A stretch of DNA of 64,000 nt, taken from assembly GCA_037013495.1 (NCBI GenBank), contig CM072802.1, positions 48,783,275 to 48,847,274 on the forward strand. The letters are read 5' to 3'. Position 1 is the first letter of the stretch, and every line of letters begins with the position of its first letter. The position numbers and the translations under genes are program-made. Origin of the DNA: Hippophae tibetana (Eukaryota > Streptophyta > Magnoliopsida > Rosales > Elaeagnaceae). Under the pieces are notes generated by a model that was not told the origin of the DNA, did no database searches, and was given only the letters and a program-made list of their open reading frames with translations. Positions 35,215-47,800 of the stretch are shown piece after piece.

Positions 35215-35861
35215 ATTTGAAAGAAGAAGCAAAATTAAGCGCAGGCGAGCATAGGTCTTCCGGTGATAGAGTAGGATCTGCTAAGCCCTTTCTCTCAGAT
35301 GTTTTTTCAGATGCTTTCTTGAGGCTCTCAGGTCCTCAGCTCAGCTGGTGAGTCTTTTTTCCTTCTTTTTGTTTATTTTTTCTTGTCCGTGAATCCTCTA
35401 CTTATTTGCCCCTTTTCACTCTACAATTTCGACTAGATGCCTTTCGGTTGTATTTTATTGTCTTAATTCTTATTAGATTCATAATATGTTTACAATTCCA
35501 ATTAATATGTAAGGTTTCTAATTTCCTTATTTTCCCACGATGCGTATTATCGAAATTACAATACCTAATTCCAAATGATAATTGAATTTTGTTTGCAGAG
35601 CTGCCTGATCCAATCTGTTTTTCCATTTGCTTCAAGTTTCTTCTCTTCTGTTTACAAATTTACTTGCCGATTGGTGAATTGGATGTGGGTTGTCTTCATG
35701 TAATCATCATCACTGACATCGTCTCTTCACCCTATGTTTCATTGATAATAAATAGTATATGAATATCTTCTCACTTAACGTCTATGAGTGAGTAGCTTAA
35801 AAAAGGTCCCAACTAGCTGAAGCAGGAAAGAAATTCAAAAAATTAAAACTAAGTGATACTA
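35215..35861 (+). other. LCBK1 5' leader exons and leader intron
   Basis: A first leader exon probably ends at 35347 (CTCAGCTG before GTGAGTC). The acceptor TTTGCAG ends at 35598, and the second leader exon runs 35599-35861 directly into the coding start. The donor and acceptor are strong canonical sites. The transcription start itself is not visible. Confidence 0.6.
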
Positions 35862-38800
35862 ATGCAGAAGAGTGGGAGTGTTTCCAGGAATAGTAAGATG
35901 CCGGCACTGAGAGTTAGTGTGCCTCAAAACTCTTTGCGGCGCCTGGGTTTGTGCTCACAAATTGCCACGGCTACTGGGGGCCAGCATTCCTCCCCCATTG
36001 TGTTTCCCGAGAAACAGAAGCGTAGTAAGATCAAGGCTGCAAAGCGGAGTAGTGATGCTTCTGGCCTTAAACCTGCTATTGCTTCTGCTGATGATTCTGG
36101 CAAACCCAGGAGTTTTGAACACAGAATTGACATTAGAGAAGGTGGACTGGGTACTGGATGTGGTGATGAGAAATCTAAATTGCTGGGTTATGAGGTCTTC
36201 TCTGGAAAGTTGATCTTGGACAAGAGTAAGACTACTGACAAGAGTGCATCTTCAACTGATGCACAACAGCCCACCTCCTCCTCTTTTGATGTTACCAACC
36301 AAGAGGCTGTGGATGCTAAGCTTACCAGCAAGGCTTTAATATGGGGTTCCCATATGCTGCATCTAGAGGATGTTATTTCGGTGAGCTCTCCTACACCAAC
36401 TCAAAGATGTTAGCTACAGCACTCATTTCTTTGTTTACAGCCCACAAACATTCATATAACCTTAGAAATGAAAATGATGGAGAATTGATCATTTGTTTCT
36501 CTTACATACTTGTACAGGTTTCATACAATGTTGGTCTCCGACACTTTACTATTCACTCTTACCCAATGAAAAAGGCTTCCTGTAGCCTTTCTTGTTTCAT
36601 GAAAGCTCGAAGAACACGCAAAGACTTCCGATTCTTGGCTTTTAGCACCGAAGAGGCAGTTCAATGGGTTGGTGGGTTTGCAGATCAGCAGTGTTATGTA
36701 AACATCTTGCCCCATCCTTTGGCTTCTTCAAAGAAGCAAGCATCTTCTGAGTTAATACCAATGGATACTCCTTCAGAACTGATATTTAAATGTAAGAGTC
36801 CTCCAAAAATGCTTGTCATACTAAATCCAAGATCTGGACGAGGTCGCTCGAGTAAGGTTTTTCATGGTGTTGTGGAACCTATATTCAAGGTATGATATAT
36901 TGCTGGATTTTGCTTACTTCCTTTGGCAAAATTTAAATGTTTTCTCTCATTCCTATTCTTAGGATGGGTTACATTGTTTTAATTGGTCTTTTCACAAGCA
37001 TCATGCATGTGAAAGTTTGTTTTTCCTGAATGCACATAGAATATCTTATTTTACATTTTGGTTTCTTATGAGCAAAGTCTTTCCATTTTGTTATATTTTA
37101 CTTCTACATTCCTGTCTCAGTAATGATTATGGAAGAACTTGGATAAGTGTCTAACTAATTTTAATCGCCAAAATGTGGAACTTAAGAGACAGATAAATTT
37201 AGTGGCATTTTTTTGGAGCAAAAAATAAATTTAGTGGTTGACTGCCTATTTCATTGATTTCTCTACAAGTGTCTTTTGATATATTTTCACAGATTGCAAT
37301 ATAAAAAATCATTTGCAATAGCTCTCTCATAGTTTTCATAGCAACTAAAGAGACGCAAGAGAGAGGGAGGGAGAAGTTGTTTTTTCCCCCTTTACCTCAC
37401 AGGTATCCTATTTGGGGAATGGATGATTCTTAATACCTTCCACTAAACCTCAATGAGACTGTGACTTTGGCAATGGAACTAAAGTAGCTTTAGGGTAAAT
37501 TGTAGTGGAAGTCCCTAACTGTTTATCTAGCGTGCATTTTATCCCCAACTTTTTCAATTTTATCAATTTATTCCTAAGCTTATGCAAGCTTTTGCAATTT
37601 AGTCCCAAACTTATTGAAGTTACTACTAGATCAGTCAAACATGTGCCACTTAACTTTTAGAGTTAAGATCTTTCACATAATCACTTGAGCTAAATTTAGC
37701 TTTCCAAATGTTGTTTCATTGCAAAATAGACTGAGTCTTATCTTTGTAGTACCAAATTTACTAGAGAGATTAAATTGTTTTGATTAATCCTACGACAATA
37801 TGTTTGGGACTGAATTGATTAAATTAAAACATTTGGGACTACAATGCATATTATGTTAAAGGTTTGGGACCTAAAATGTAACTTTATTACATTTTCCTAT
37901 TGTTAACTAGAGTTATGTCAATCCTTAGTGAGTTAAAGGATTTGTTAATATTTAATATTGATCGTAGAAACATGTTAACTTTACTTAGACCAGGGCACCT
38001 CGACCCTGAAGCTTAGTAATCAAAATCTTGTTTAGTAGGATAAGATAATCCGTGAGAAGCATCATCATTTGTCTATATTCTTAAGGCGAAGACAACAAGC
38101 TTATTGGGGTAGTCTTATCCAAACATAAACTATACAACCTTGGATATAATAGAAACTCCATCCATCTACCAAGAGTCCTCCCAAAACCAAGAGAGGAGCT
38201 ATATAATTTTTGAGTATAATGAGAATGATAGAATTTTTTTTTTAGAGAAAGTTTTGCTTTAAGTTTCCAGGAATGATAGCAATCTTTTGTGAGAGAGAGT
38301 TTTGTTCTAAGTTTCCAGGATTAAACATGATTACACTACCTTGGAGCCACTTTAGAGCTAGATTATCTGATTACCAGCGAGATGAAATTCTTTTTTGTGG
38401 TAGAACAGATGGAAATCCATTCCTCTCCACAAGATGACAAGAGCTAAACTCATCTTATCCATTATTTTTCCAAGAAGATACTTTTCTGACCCCTGTTTTT
38501 TCAGTACTTCTTGTATCTCAACTTGCTCATGGGGCATAATCCTAAGAGGCTCTATTCCATTGAGTGAAACATGCTTGTGGTCTCCTTAAGTGCAAAATTA
38601 ATTATGGCTTTGAAACCTCAAAAGGAATGTTCTTAGAACCAAACAAAGTGTTTTCCTCATATACTTAAATGATTCCTATAGCTCCTAATAAAGCATCAAT
38701 AACTATTGTTTACCTGCAGTGTTATTAATACTAATTATATCATTAATGACTTTTGGATTAACAAGACTATTAGTATTTCTAAACTGAATGTGACTTAAAA

Positions 38801-41800
38801 ATGGCCTTGAGGATTTTTTATAATTTTATGCGTTAAATGTAGAGAGAGAGATTTCCTAAGGTTTAGTGTCTTTGGGTGAATCATAATGTCACAATTGGAA
38901 GTATGCATTTGGAAAATGGGTGGATATTAATAGTAGAAGACTTTGTTGGGGAGTTGAATTCTAGGATCTGATTCTTGAGGCTGGCATCATACATATAGGC
39001 TGATTTAGAATGTGGGTGAGAGAATCTCGGCATGTTTACTTGCAAATCCTACTTTGCTTTTTTGATGGAAGGGTTTTTCTTGGTTCAAGTTTGATCGTTA
39101 AAACTGATTTCTAAGTCTCGGATTTTGTACAAAGTGAAAGTTGTGGAATGGTTGGTGTCCTTGATAGGATTTGTATGTATAATTGAACACACCTGTTTTT
39201 ATCGTCACTTTGGTTTGTTTATGTATAAGAAAAACACTGAACATATAGATCATATGTTCTTACATGTCCTCTTGATATTTCTATGTGGAGCGGGTTAACA
39301 AGGAGGATGTGAATTTCGTAAGCAGGGCCTGTTTCTTTTCATGTTTTGCTGCTGTCAATGCAAGAGAGCTTGAATCCATTAGGTTGAGTGGAAAGGAGCT
39401 GCTTTTTAGATAAATTTGTTTGGAGGGAAAAAGGAAGGCATTTGAGAATAAAGAGAATCTTTAGAATTTAATTCGGGATAAGACTTTTCTTTGTTTCTCA
39501 GTGGGCTTCACTTAACAATTTCAGAATTTATCATGGTTTGATTCTTGGAACATTTGGAAAGCTTTTTTGGCATAAAATTGTTTTGGTTATTTTATGTTAT
39601 GGGAATTTTTTGGGTTGTAAAGCATCTGTTGTGTGGGAGTTATGGGTTGTCCAAGATTCTTTCCATTTTCATATTATTATTTATGGTATAAACTTTTACA
39701 GCTTGCAGGTTTCAAATTGGAGGTAGTCAAAACAACATCTGCAGGTCATGCCAGAAACCTTGCATCCAGTGTTGACATCAGTAATTGCCCTGATGGTACT
39801 GCTGCTCTTCTGTTTTTTTTTAACTACCTGATTACATCGGTTCTTATTGGGTTTTCCTATGCATATATAGTTTCATTAACTCATAAAAAAGGTTTAGTTT
39901 CCCTATGATGTTAACAGATTCTACAGATGTATCATTTTATGCTTTTTATTTTCCTTCTTCCTGTTTTTCTATTTGACCAGGAATCATATGTGTTGGTGGT
40001 GATGGAATCATTAATGAGGTTCGTGCCTTCTGCTTTAAAGAAATTTTTCCTTCTCGAATCACGTCTTTTAAAAGTCAATTACTATTTCATTTAATGCAAT
40101 CTTAATTTCTATTGTCTGAGGCCTTAGCTTCTGTACCATGCTTTCGAGTCATATCCAGTGATTGTATTGTTAACCGTTGAAGCTTAAATGTCCTTTCATT
40201 TATTAAATGTGAATTTGATTATTTTCTTCGTGAAGTTGTTTAAGTCCGTCACCATGTCCAAGTTTCCTTTGTTTTTCTCTTCATATTTTCTTCCCTAGGC
40301 AAAGTTGTAGGATGCTAGTTTCTGCGTCAAGAGTTTGTTTATCTTTTTGGTCGAGATAATTGTAAGATTGTATGGTGTTACCTGCATCAGTGATAGCTCT
40401 CAACCTGCCTTACAACCATTTTAATTACCCTTGATATTAACCTTATCTTTTCATGCTAAAGTATTAAATAGAGAATAATGGTGAGAACGAATCTCCCAAC
40501 TCAAAGCAATCAGTACACTTGAGAGATCAATTGCTGAAGTATCAAACCTCCTTTCCCCTTAATTTTTTTTCCCTTTACTTTTTTTTGTGGCAAATAATTG
40601 TGAAAATCAGTTCTTGTGACTTTTATCTTTCTTGACATCAATCCAACTTAACCTTTGCGTTTGCCAATCTTTAGCATAGAACCCAACATTCAGTAGCATT
40701 CTTTCTCCATGAGAACTTGGGTAAGTTACTGTTGGTTTCTATTTTATCTTGGGATAAGTCCCTATTGTGACACTGAAGATTTTTTGCTTGGGAGATTGAT
40801 GAGAAAGTTGATGCTAATAATATGGTCTAAAAAAGAAGGCCCAATTTGTCATATTTTTCACGGTGTAATTTAAGTTAAAATAGAGAGAGACATCTTTTCA
40901 TTTATTTCTATTGTGAATTTGCAAATACTAATGTGGAGTAAGACATTGTCTTGGCTAATATGGTGTAGCAGTTTAGGTAGCACTCAAATCATTTATCAAT
41001 AGTTCACATCAAAATTTGGGGTTTTCAGGAAGTCTTAGAAATGGAAGTTACTTTAGAGAAATTAATATAATATAATGTTTCTTATAAGAAAAAGGTTTTG
41101 GCTTTGTTTTCAACACAGGGAATATGTAGGGAAGATTAGAATTTAAAAGGAAAATAAACAACTTGAATTGCAATTGACTTTTTATGTTTTATTCATTTGA
41201 CTGTTTATCCTTCTTTTGTTTCTGTGAACTGTAAGGTATTGCTTGAAAATGATTTTAGCGTCCTCATTTCTAAGTGACGTGAGGTTGGGATTTTGCAGGT
41301 CCTAAATGGTTTACTTAGCAGAGAGAACCAGAAAGAAGGAATATCCATACCTATTGGAATTATACCTGCTGGTTCTGACAATTCACTAGTTTGGACTGTT
41401 CTTGGAGTTCGGGACCCAATATCTGCGGCAATGTCTATTGTAAAGGTACTAAATTGATTGAAATATGTGTTTTTTTCACATTTTCTGGTTATACTTGGTA
41501 ATGCTTTTGCTCATTTCCCTTTTATCATTGTTTATGCACAAGCTTAAAATTTTGTTACCATGCAATGATAGTTTGTAGTGTAATAATGGCATTAAATACA
41601 ATTGTGTATATTAGTATGATGCCATTATAATTGCAATTGCCATTAGGATTATTAATATTGTCCAGAATCCAATACATGGCATTCTCAAGATGGTTTAACA
41701 TTTTTTTTATTTTTTAATAAGAAACATTATATTATATTAATATATGTAATAAATACAAAAATACAAAATGGATCAATAATCCACTTACAAAAGATATCAC

Positions 41801-44800
41801 CAAGCTATTCCGAAAATCATCTAAAAGTCATAACCCTTACAAAGCTTAACATTTCATATCTGATTTAGTGGAAATTGTATAGCATACCTTCCATAATCCT
41901 TGATGGTAACAAATGCTTTTATTTTTGAGTTATGGCCAGTATTGTATTGTTTTAGGTTCGTTAAAAATTGGTGGGAGCTGGGCTTTACATGATGTGGAAC
42001 AGGAAGTGGCAGCAAATTGAAAGAATGGAGAGATTATAATAGAAACTAGAATAAAGAATTAATAGTGTAAGGGAGAAAGTCATTAATCATGAGTAAATGT
42101 CCATACTAAATTATGATTAAATAATCTGTTTATTCTTTTATTAGAAATATCATATTATATTACTATGTAAGTACTCAAGTGCAAGTATTGGACTAGTAAT
42201 CCACTTAGAACATAAATGAAGCCATGAACAAAACTTTCTCCAACAAAAGACGGCCATAATTTTTACTACCATCAAAATTCTGCTATCCTCCATTCACAAA
42301 ACTCAAGGTTCCAACCCCTTATTTCCACAACATTCTAGTTTTCTTGGATTTTGTATTCCTCCCATGCATTTGAATGATTTTCAAGAATAAAGATTGACAT
42401 GATTCCATAATAGCCCATTGTATCCCGTATTCTTTTGTGACATGAACAAAAGAAGATACACAAATGAGCAGTGTAGAAATAAAAATCAATGTCTTGTGAG
42501 GTAGTCTTGCAAAGCACACAGTTAGAGGATAGGCAGCACTTGGAAAATTCATTTGTGTTCACCTTTCCTAGAACAATTTTCCGTTTCAATACATTAACTT
42601 TACTTGAACTTTGATATTTAACACTAAAGTATAAAGATTGAAAACCTGTACAAATTTATACCAGAAGCATCCTGATGGATCCATATATTTTTTTGATAAG
42701 AAACATTATATTATATTAATTAATAATTACAAAGGTACAAAGTGGATCAATGACCCACTTACAAAAAGAGGCTCCAAACTGTACGAAATAATGGATCCAT
42801 TTGTGTCTTGCTCTCATATTTGCATGTTGCAATAGGATGTAATACACATAGAATTGAGAATATAGTAAAAAAAACAGTGTACAACATGAATTTAGCAAAA
42901 AAGACAAATGATAGAAGAATACTAAGATCTCTCTCAACTGACCTTCCCGCCAAAAACAATTCCTTTGTATTTTTTGTTTTTTTTTCTTGGGTACCAAACA
43001 AGAATTTCTTGATCTTTCCTTCGCAATCTGCAACGCATTTAGCAACTTATTTTTGCTTCGACAATGGTGATCTATTTGCTGGTATAATCTCTAGGTTGTT
43101 CTCGGTGTTTTCCTCAATTGAACTCCTTGTGTATTTTTGGTGGATTGATCAATTTGCATCTCATTTTTCACGATCTTGCAAAGGTAATCAAGTTAGTGTT
43201 TCGAGGTGAAGGTAATCAGAATTACAATTAAAACCTATTCTTAGTGAAATTAGCTACGACTCCTAGTCCAAGATTTATATAAGAATTGAAGTATAATTCT
43301 GTTTTGTTTTGAATAAGAATTTTTGTGCGATAAGCCTTGCTCTCATATGTTTGAGTGCTTGGCTGATGATATTTGCATGGCTTTGAAGTGTGCCTTGTGG
43401 TTAGATTTAGCTTATTTACATGCATTTTCTTACCAGGAATTTTATTCCTTGGTCATCGTGCTACCTATTCTAGGCATCATGCTATTATGTGTCTGTTGTT
43501 GGTAAGATGATTCTTTTGGTGTGGAATGCTCAAGACATTGGCTTTGCTGATACAGTGAATGCTTTATTTGGTGCTAACCATGATCATAGGCCTGATATAA
43601 TTTGTCTTCTGGAAACAAAGGCCAAAAGAAAGAGAGCTGCTAGGCTTTGTAGAAGGCTTGAATTCTTTGAATTTTTTGTTGTCAATCCTGTGGGTGTGGT
43701 CGAGTTATCTGGTAGTATGATGGTTATGTGGCATAACAGATTAGTAGTGAGCTCCTCTTTCTATAGTGATAGCACTATTTATATGTTGATTGATGGCATT
43801 GGAAGATTTACTTTTGTTTTTGGTGTTAGGGGATGAGAAATTAAGTTATGAGGGATGTGCCGTGGGTGATTGCTGATAATTTCAATAAGATGCTTAATAG
43901 TGATGAAAAGGAAGGTGGCTGTGAATTTGGTTTTAGGAGATCAAGGAAATTGAGGGAATATATCAATGAATGTGGGGTTATGGATACTAAACCTAATGGT
44001 TGTTTCTACACTTGGAGGAATGGGAGAGAAAAAGGTGTTTTTTATTCAGGATAGATTGGACAAATGTCTGGTTAGTCCATGCATGATGGAGTTGTTCCCT
44101 AACCTAGTGGTGATGGTTCCTCCTAACATTGGCTTTGATCATAATATGTTAATATGTGATTCGGAGCCTAATGTCACGACTTTAGATTTCAAGTAGCGAT
44201 CGTGCGACACTTAGCACCGTCCGTTGCACTAAGCCTGCCTTTGAATCCGAATGAAACTCCAAAGAGACTAGAAAGAGAGTTTGTAAAGAATGCTTTGTAT
44301 TGCTCTAGAGAGAGTTTATCTTACAAGATGCTAAGAATTCCCAAGGATTTCTCAAGATGAATACAAATGAAGACCAATAGGTCTATTTATAGTGTGGCAC
44401 CAAGCTTAAGACTATGCCACATCTTTCTAGATCCTTATAAGTCTAGAATGTACAAGAGTGTTCTAGTTTTATGTACAATATGCCACAAGGTTCTAGGACC
44501 TTCTAGCCAACTCTAGAGTCTTCTAGGAATGTCTAGTTCCTTCATGCACGTTCTAGGATGTTTCGTAAGCTTCTAGAGACTTCCGCATCCTTCATGAACC
44601 ATCCGGCACGTTCTAGAATATTCCAGCCCATTCTAGCACCTTCAAGTGTATTCTGGAGCATTCTAGGGTCTTCAAGGCTTGAGTTGAGTCCACCCAACTC
44701 TAGTTTCTTCTAGACACCTCTAGGCCACTCTAGAACTTTCCCATATAGAAAAGTCTAGATCCTTTAGGCAACCACCATTACTTTGGATTTTGCGAGACAA

Positions 44801-47800
44801 CCCATATAGAAAAGTCTAGATCCTTTAGGCAACCACCATTACTTTGGATTTTGCGAGACAATTCGAGCGAGACGTAACACTAAGGTGAGTATTAATAAAA
44901 GAAGGCAGTTCAAATATGAAATGAAGTGGCAGGAGGAAGAGGACTATGTGAATACAGTAAGGACAGAATGGGAGGCTGTGTCTAATGGGAGACCTATGGG
45001 TGGCTTATTGAGAAAGCTAGGATGCACAAGGAGGAGGCTCAAAATTTGGAGTAAATCCTTGAATGGCAATCCCAGGAGGAAGTTGCAGGATCTATCTAGG
45101 AGGTGGAGGAGTTGGAGGGAATGGGGGAATTGGCTTGGTAAGAACAGTAGGAGATTAAGGCTGAAATATGCTCTATTTGGAGGAAGAAATCTATTGGGGC
45201 TAAAGAGCTAGGGTGAGGTGGCTTAACTTTGGGGACAGGAATACCAAGTTTTTTTCACCAAACTGTATTGTGTAAGAGAAGTTTTAATAGAGTTGTCAAG
45301 CTGAAAGATTGCCGTGGGGAGTGGTGTAATGAACCTGAAAGGCTATCTGGGTTGATACAGTCATTTTTGTAATGTGGTTTTCCAATCTAAAGGCTGCTCT
45401 GGCATGGATGAAACTTTGCAGGTGGTTGAGCCCTTGGTCACTGATGAGATGAACTGTGATTTAACCATGATGCCCTCCTATGAAATCGTTAAGGTGGCTG
45501 CTTTTAGCTTAGGGATGGCTAAAGCTCCAGGACCTGATGGCTGTAATGTCTCTTTCTTACATAAGCATTGGGATATTCTGGGTGAGGATGTGACTAAGGC
45601 TGTGTAGAATTTTTTCGAAAATGGTTTCATCCGTTCATCAGTGAATGAAACCTGCATTGCACTTGTGCCCAAGGTTGGTGTTCCTGAGAGCCCTAGCCAA
45701 TTCAGGCCAATTGCTCAATTTTTTCTACAAGATTATTTCCAAGGTTTTGGTGTGTAGACTTAGCTGTTTATCTCTGAAGAATAGGGTGTAATTGTGGGGA
45801 AAGATACACCCAAGACAACATTTTGATTGCACAGGAGGCTTTCTATTATTTAAAGCATAAAAAGAAGGGTAAACTGGGTTATTTTACTCTAAAAACTGAC
45901 GTGGCTAAAGTCTATGAGAGGATTGAGTGAAAGTTTTTAGAGACTTTGATGAGGAAATTGGGGTTTTGTGAGAAGTGGTTACAATTGAGGCTTTCTATTA
46001 TTTAAAGCATAAAAAGAAGGGTAAACTGGGTTATTTTGGTCTGAAAACTGACATGGCTAAAGCCTATGACAGGATTGAGTGAGTTTTTAGAGGTTTTGAG
46101 AGTAAATTGGGGTTTTGTGAGAAGTGGATACAATGGATCATGAAGTGCATTACCACCGTTCAATATTGTGTTCTGTTCAATGGTGAACGTCTAGAAAAAT
46201 TCTATCCTCAAAGGGGGATTAGGCTAGGTGTTCCTCTTTCTCCCTATTTGTCTATTTTGGTGGCTGATGTATTATCTAAGCTCATTAAGAGGAAGCTAGC
46301 TGGTGGGAGGCTTAAAAGTCTGAGAATTAAAAGAAGATGCCCAGTTCTTTCAAATCTGTTTTTTGCTGATGATGCAATATAATTCGGGGTGGCTATGGAG
46401 GATAATTGTAGATGCCTATTGAGCTGCATTGGGACAGCTTGTTCATTTTGACAAAAGTTGTATTTTGTTCAGCAAAAACATGATTTGGGAGGAGCAATTA
46501 AGGCTTGCAGGTTTATTCAGGGTGAACTTGGTGGCTAATGTTGGGAGCTATTTTGGTTTACCTACAGATTGGGTGACTCTAAGGTCAATCTTTATGGCTT
46601 ATTGCAGGAGAAGATGCTGCAAAAAATTGGCTCTTGGAAGGCTAAGTTCCTGTCCATCGGGGGAAAAGAAATTCTCTTAAAATCTGTTGCCCAGGCTCTT
46701 CCTAGCTATGTTATGGGTGTTTTCAAATTGCCAAAGAAGGTGTGTAAGAGACTTGTGGGGGCTGTTTTTGATTTTTGGTGGTCCAATAAGGCTGAGGATA
46801 GAGGAATAAGGTGGTGTTCTTGAGAGACTCTTACTAGAAGAAAGGTGGTGGTGGTTTGGGGTTTAGGGATTTGGAAATTTTTAATAGAGCAATGTTGGCC
46901 AAGCAGGCTTGGGGATTGCTGTGTAGGCCTAGCAGTGTCTGCTATGGCAAGGATGTCTTGTTGAATGAAGGCATTTGTGGTATTGGGAATGGAACTCATG
47001 TAAGTGTATGGCTGCCCAATGTTGGCTTGTTGGTGGACTATAAAGTGGAGGGTGTTGCAAAATATGTGAGCTAATGGATCCTGTTCATTCATGTGGGAAT
47101 GTTAATGCATTGAAGGCTTTATTTCCACCTTGCATTGTTAAGGAAATAAGATCTCTATTGCCAAAGTAGGTATAGTAGATACATTTATTTGGCCTCGTGA
47201 GAAAAATGGGAAGTTCTCTGTGAAATCCTGTTATAGAGTTCTGCACAAAGCTAGGGGAAACTATGGGCTTTCTGCTGCCTCCAGTTCTAGGCAGGTATGT
47301 CCTTGGTATTGGAAGCATCTGTGGGAGCTTAAGTTGCCTGAGAAAATCAACATTTTTTTGTGGAAGGCTGTTGGGAACTTCTTGCCTGTGTGGAGATTGC
47401 TGGTTAGGAGAGGAATTTGTGGTGAAAGTTTGTGTCCATTCTGTTTGATGCATGAAGAAACAGTGGAGCATTTATTGCTTGGTTGTCAAATGGTATGAGC
47501 ATCTGGTTTTTATCAAGCTTGTACTTTGATTTTAACATGGACAAGGTGGGGAACTTTGGGTGGTGGCTGCAAGAATGTTTTATGGAGTTTTGTAAACGAG
47601 CTGATGGGGGTGTTGATGTTTGCACCAGGTTATGCTATTTGATTTGGCAATCTAGATAGGGAGGAATAGGCTAATCTTTGCTAAGCAGGTTATGGATCCT
47701 GTGAGAGTGGCTTTGGTGGTAGATAGGTAGTCGATGGAGTACCTTGAAGCCCAAAAATTTCAATGGTGTACCGGTGCATGTCCTCTGGTGCACAATGGTT

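Noticed and set aside
42716-43045. 109-codon minus-strand open frame in intron 5
   Set aside because: It begins in a LINE 3' end, runs through T-rich DNA as hydrophobic residues and matches no family.
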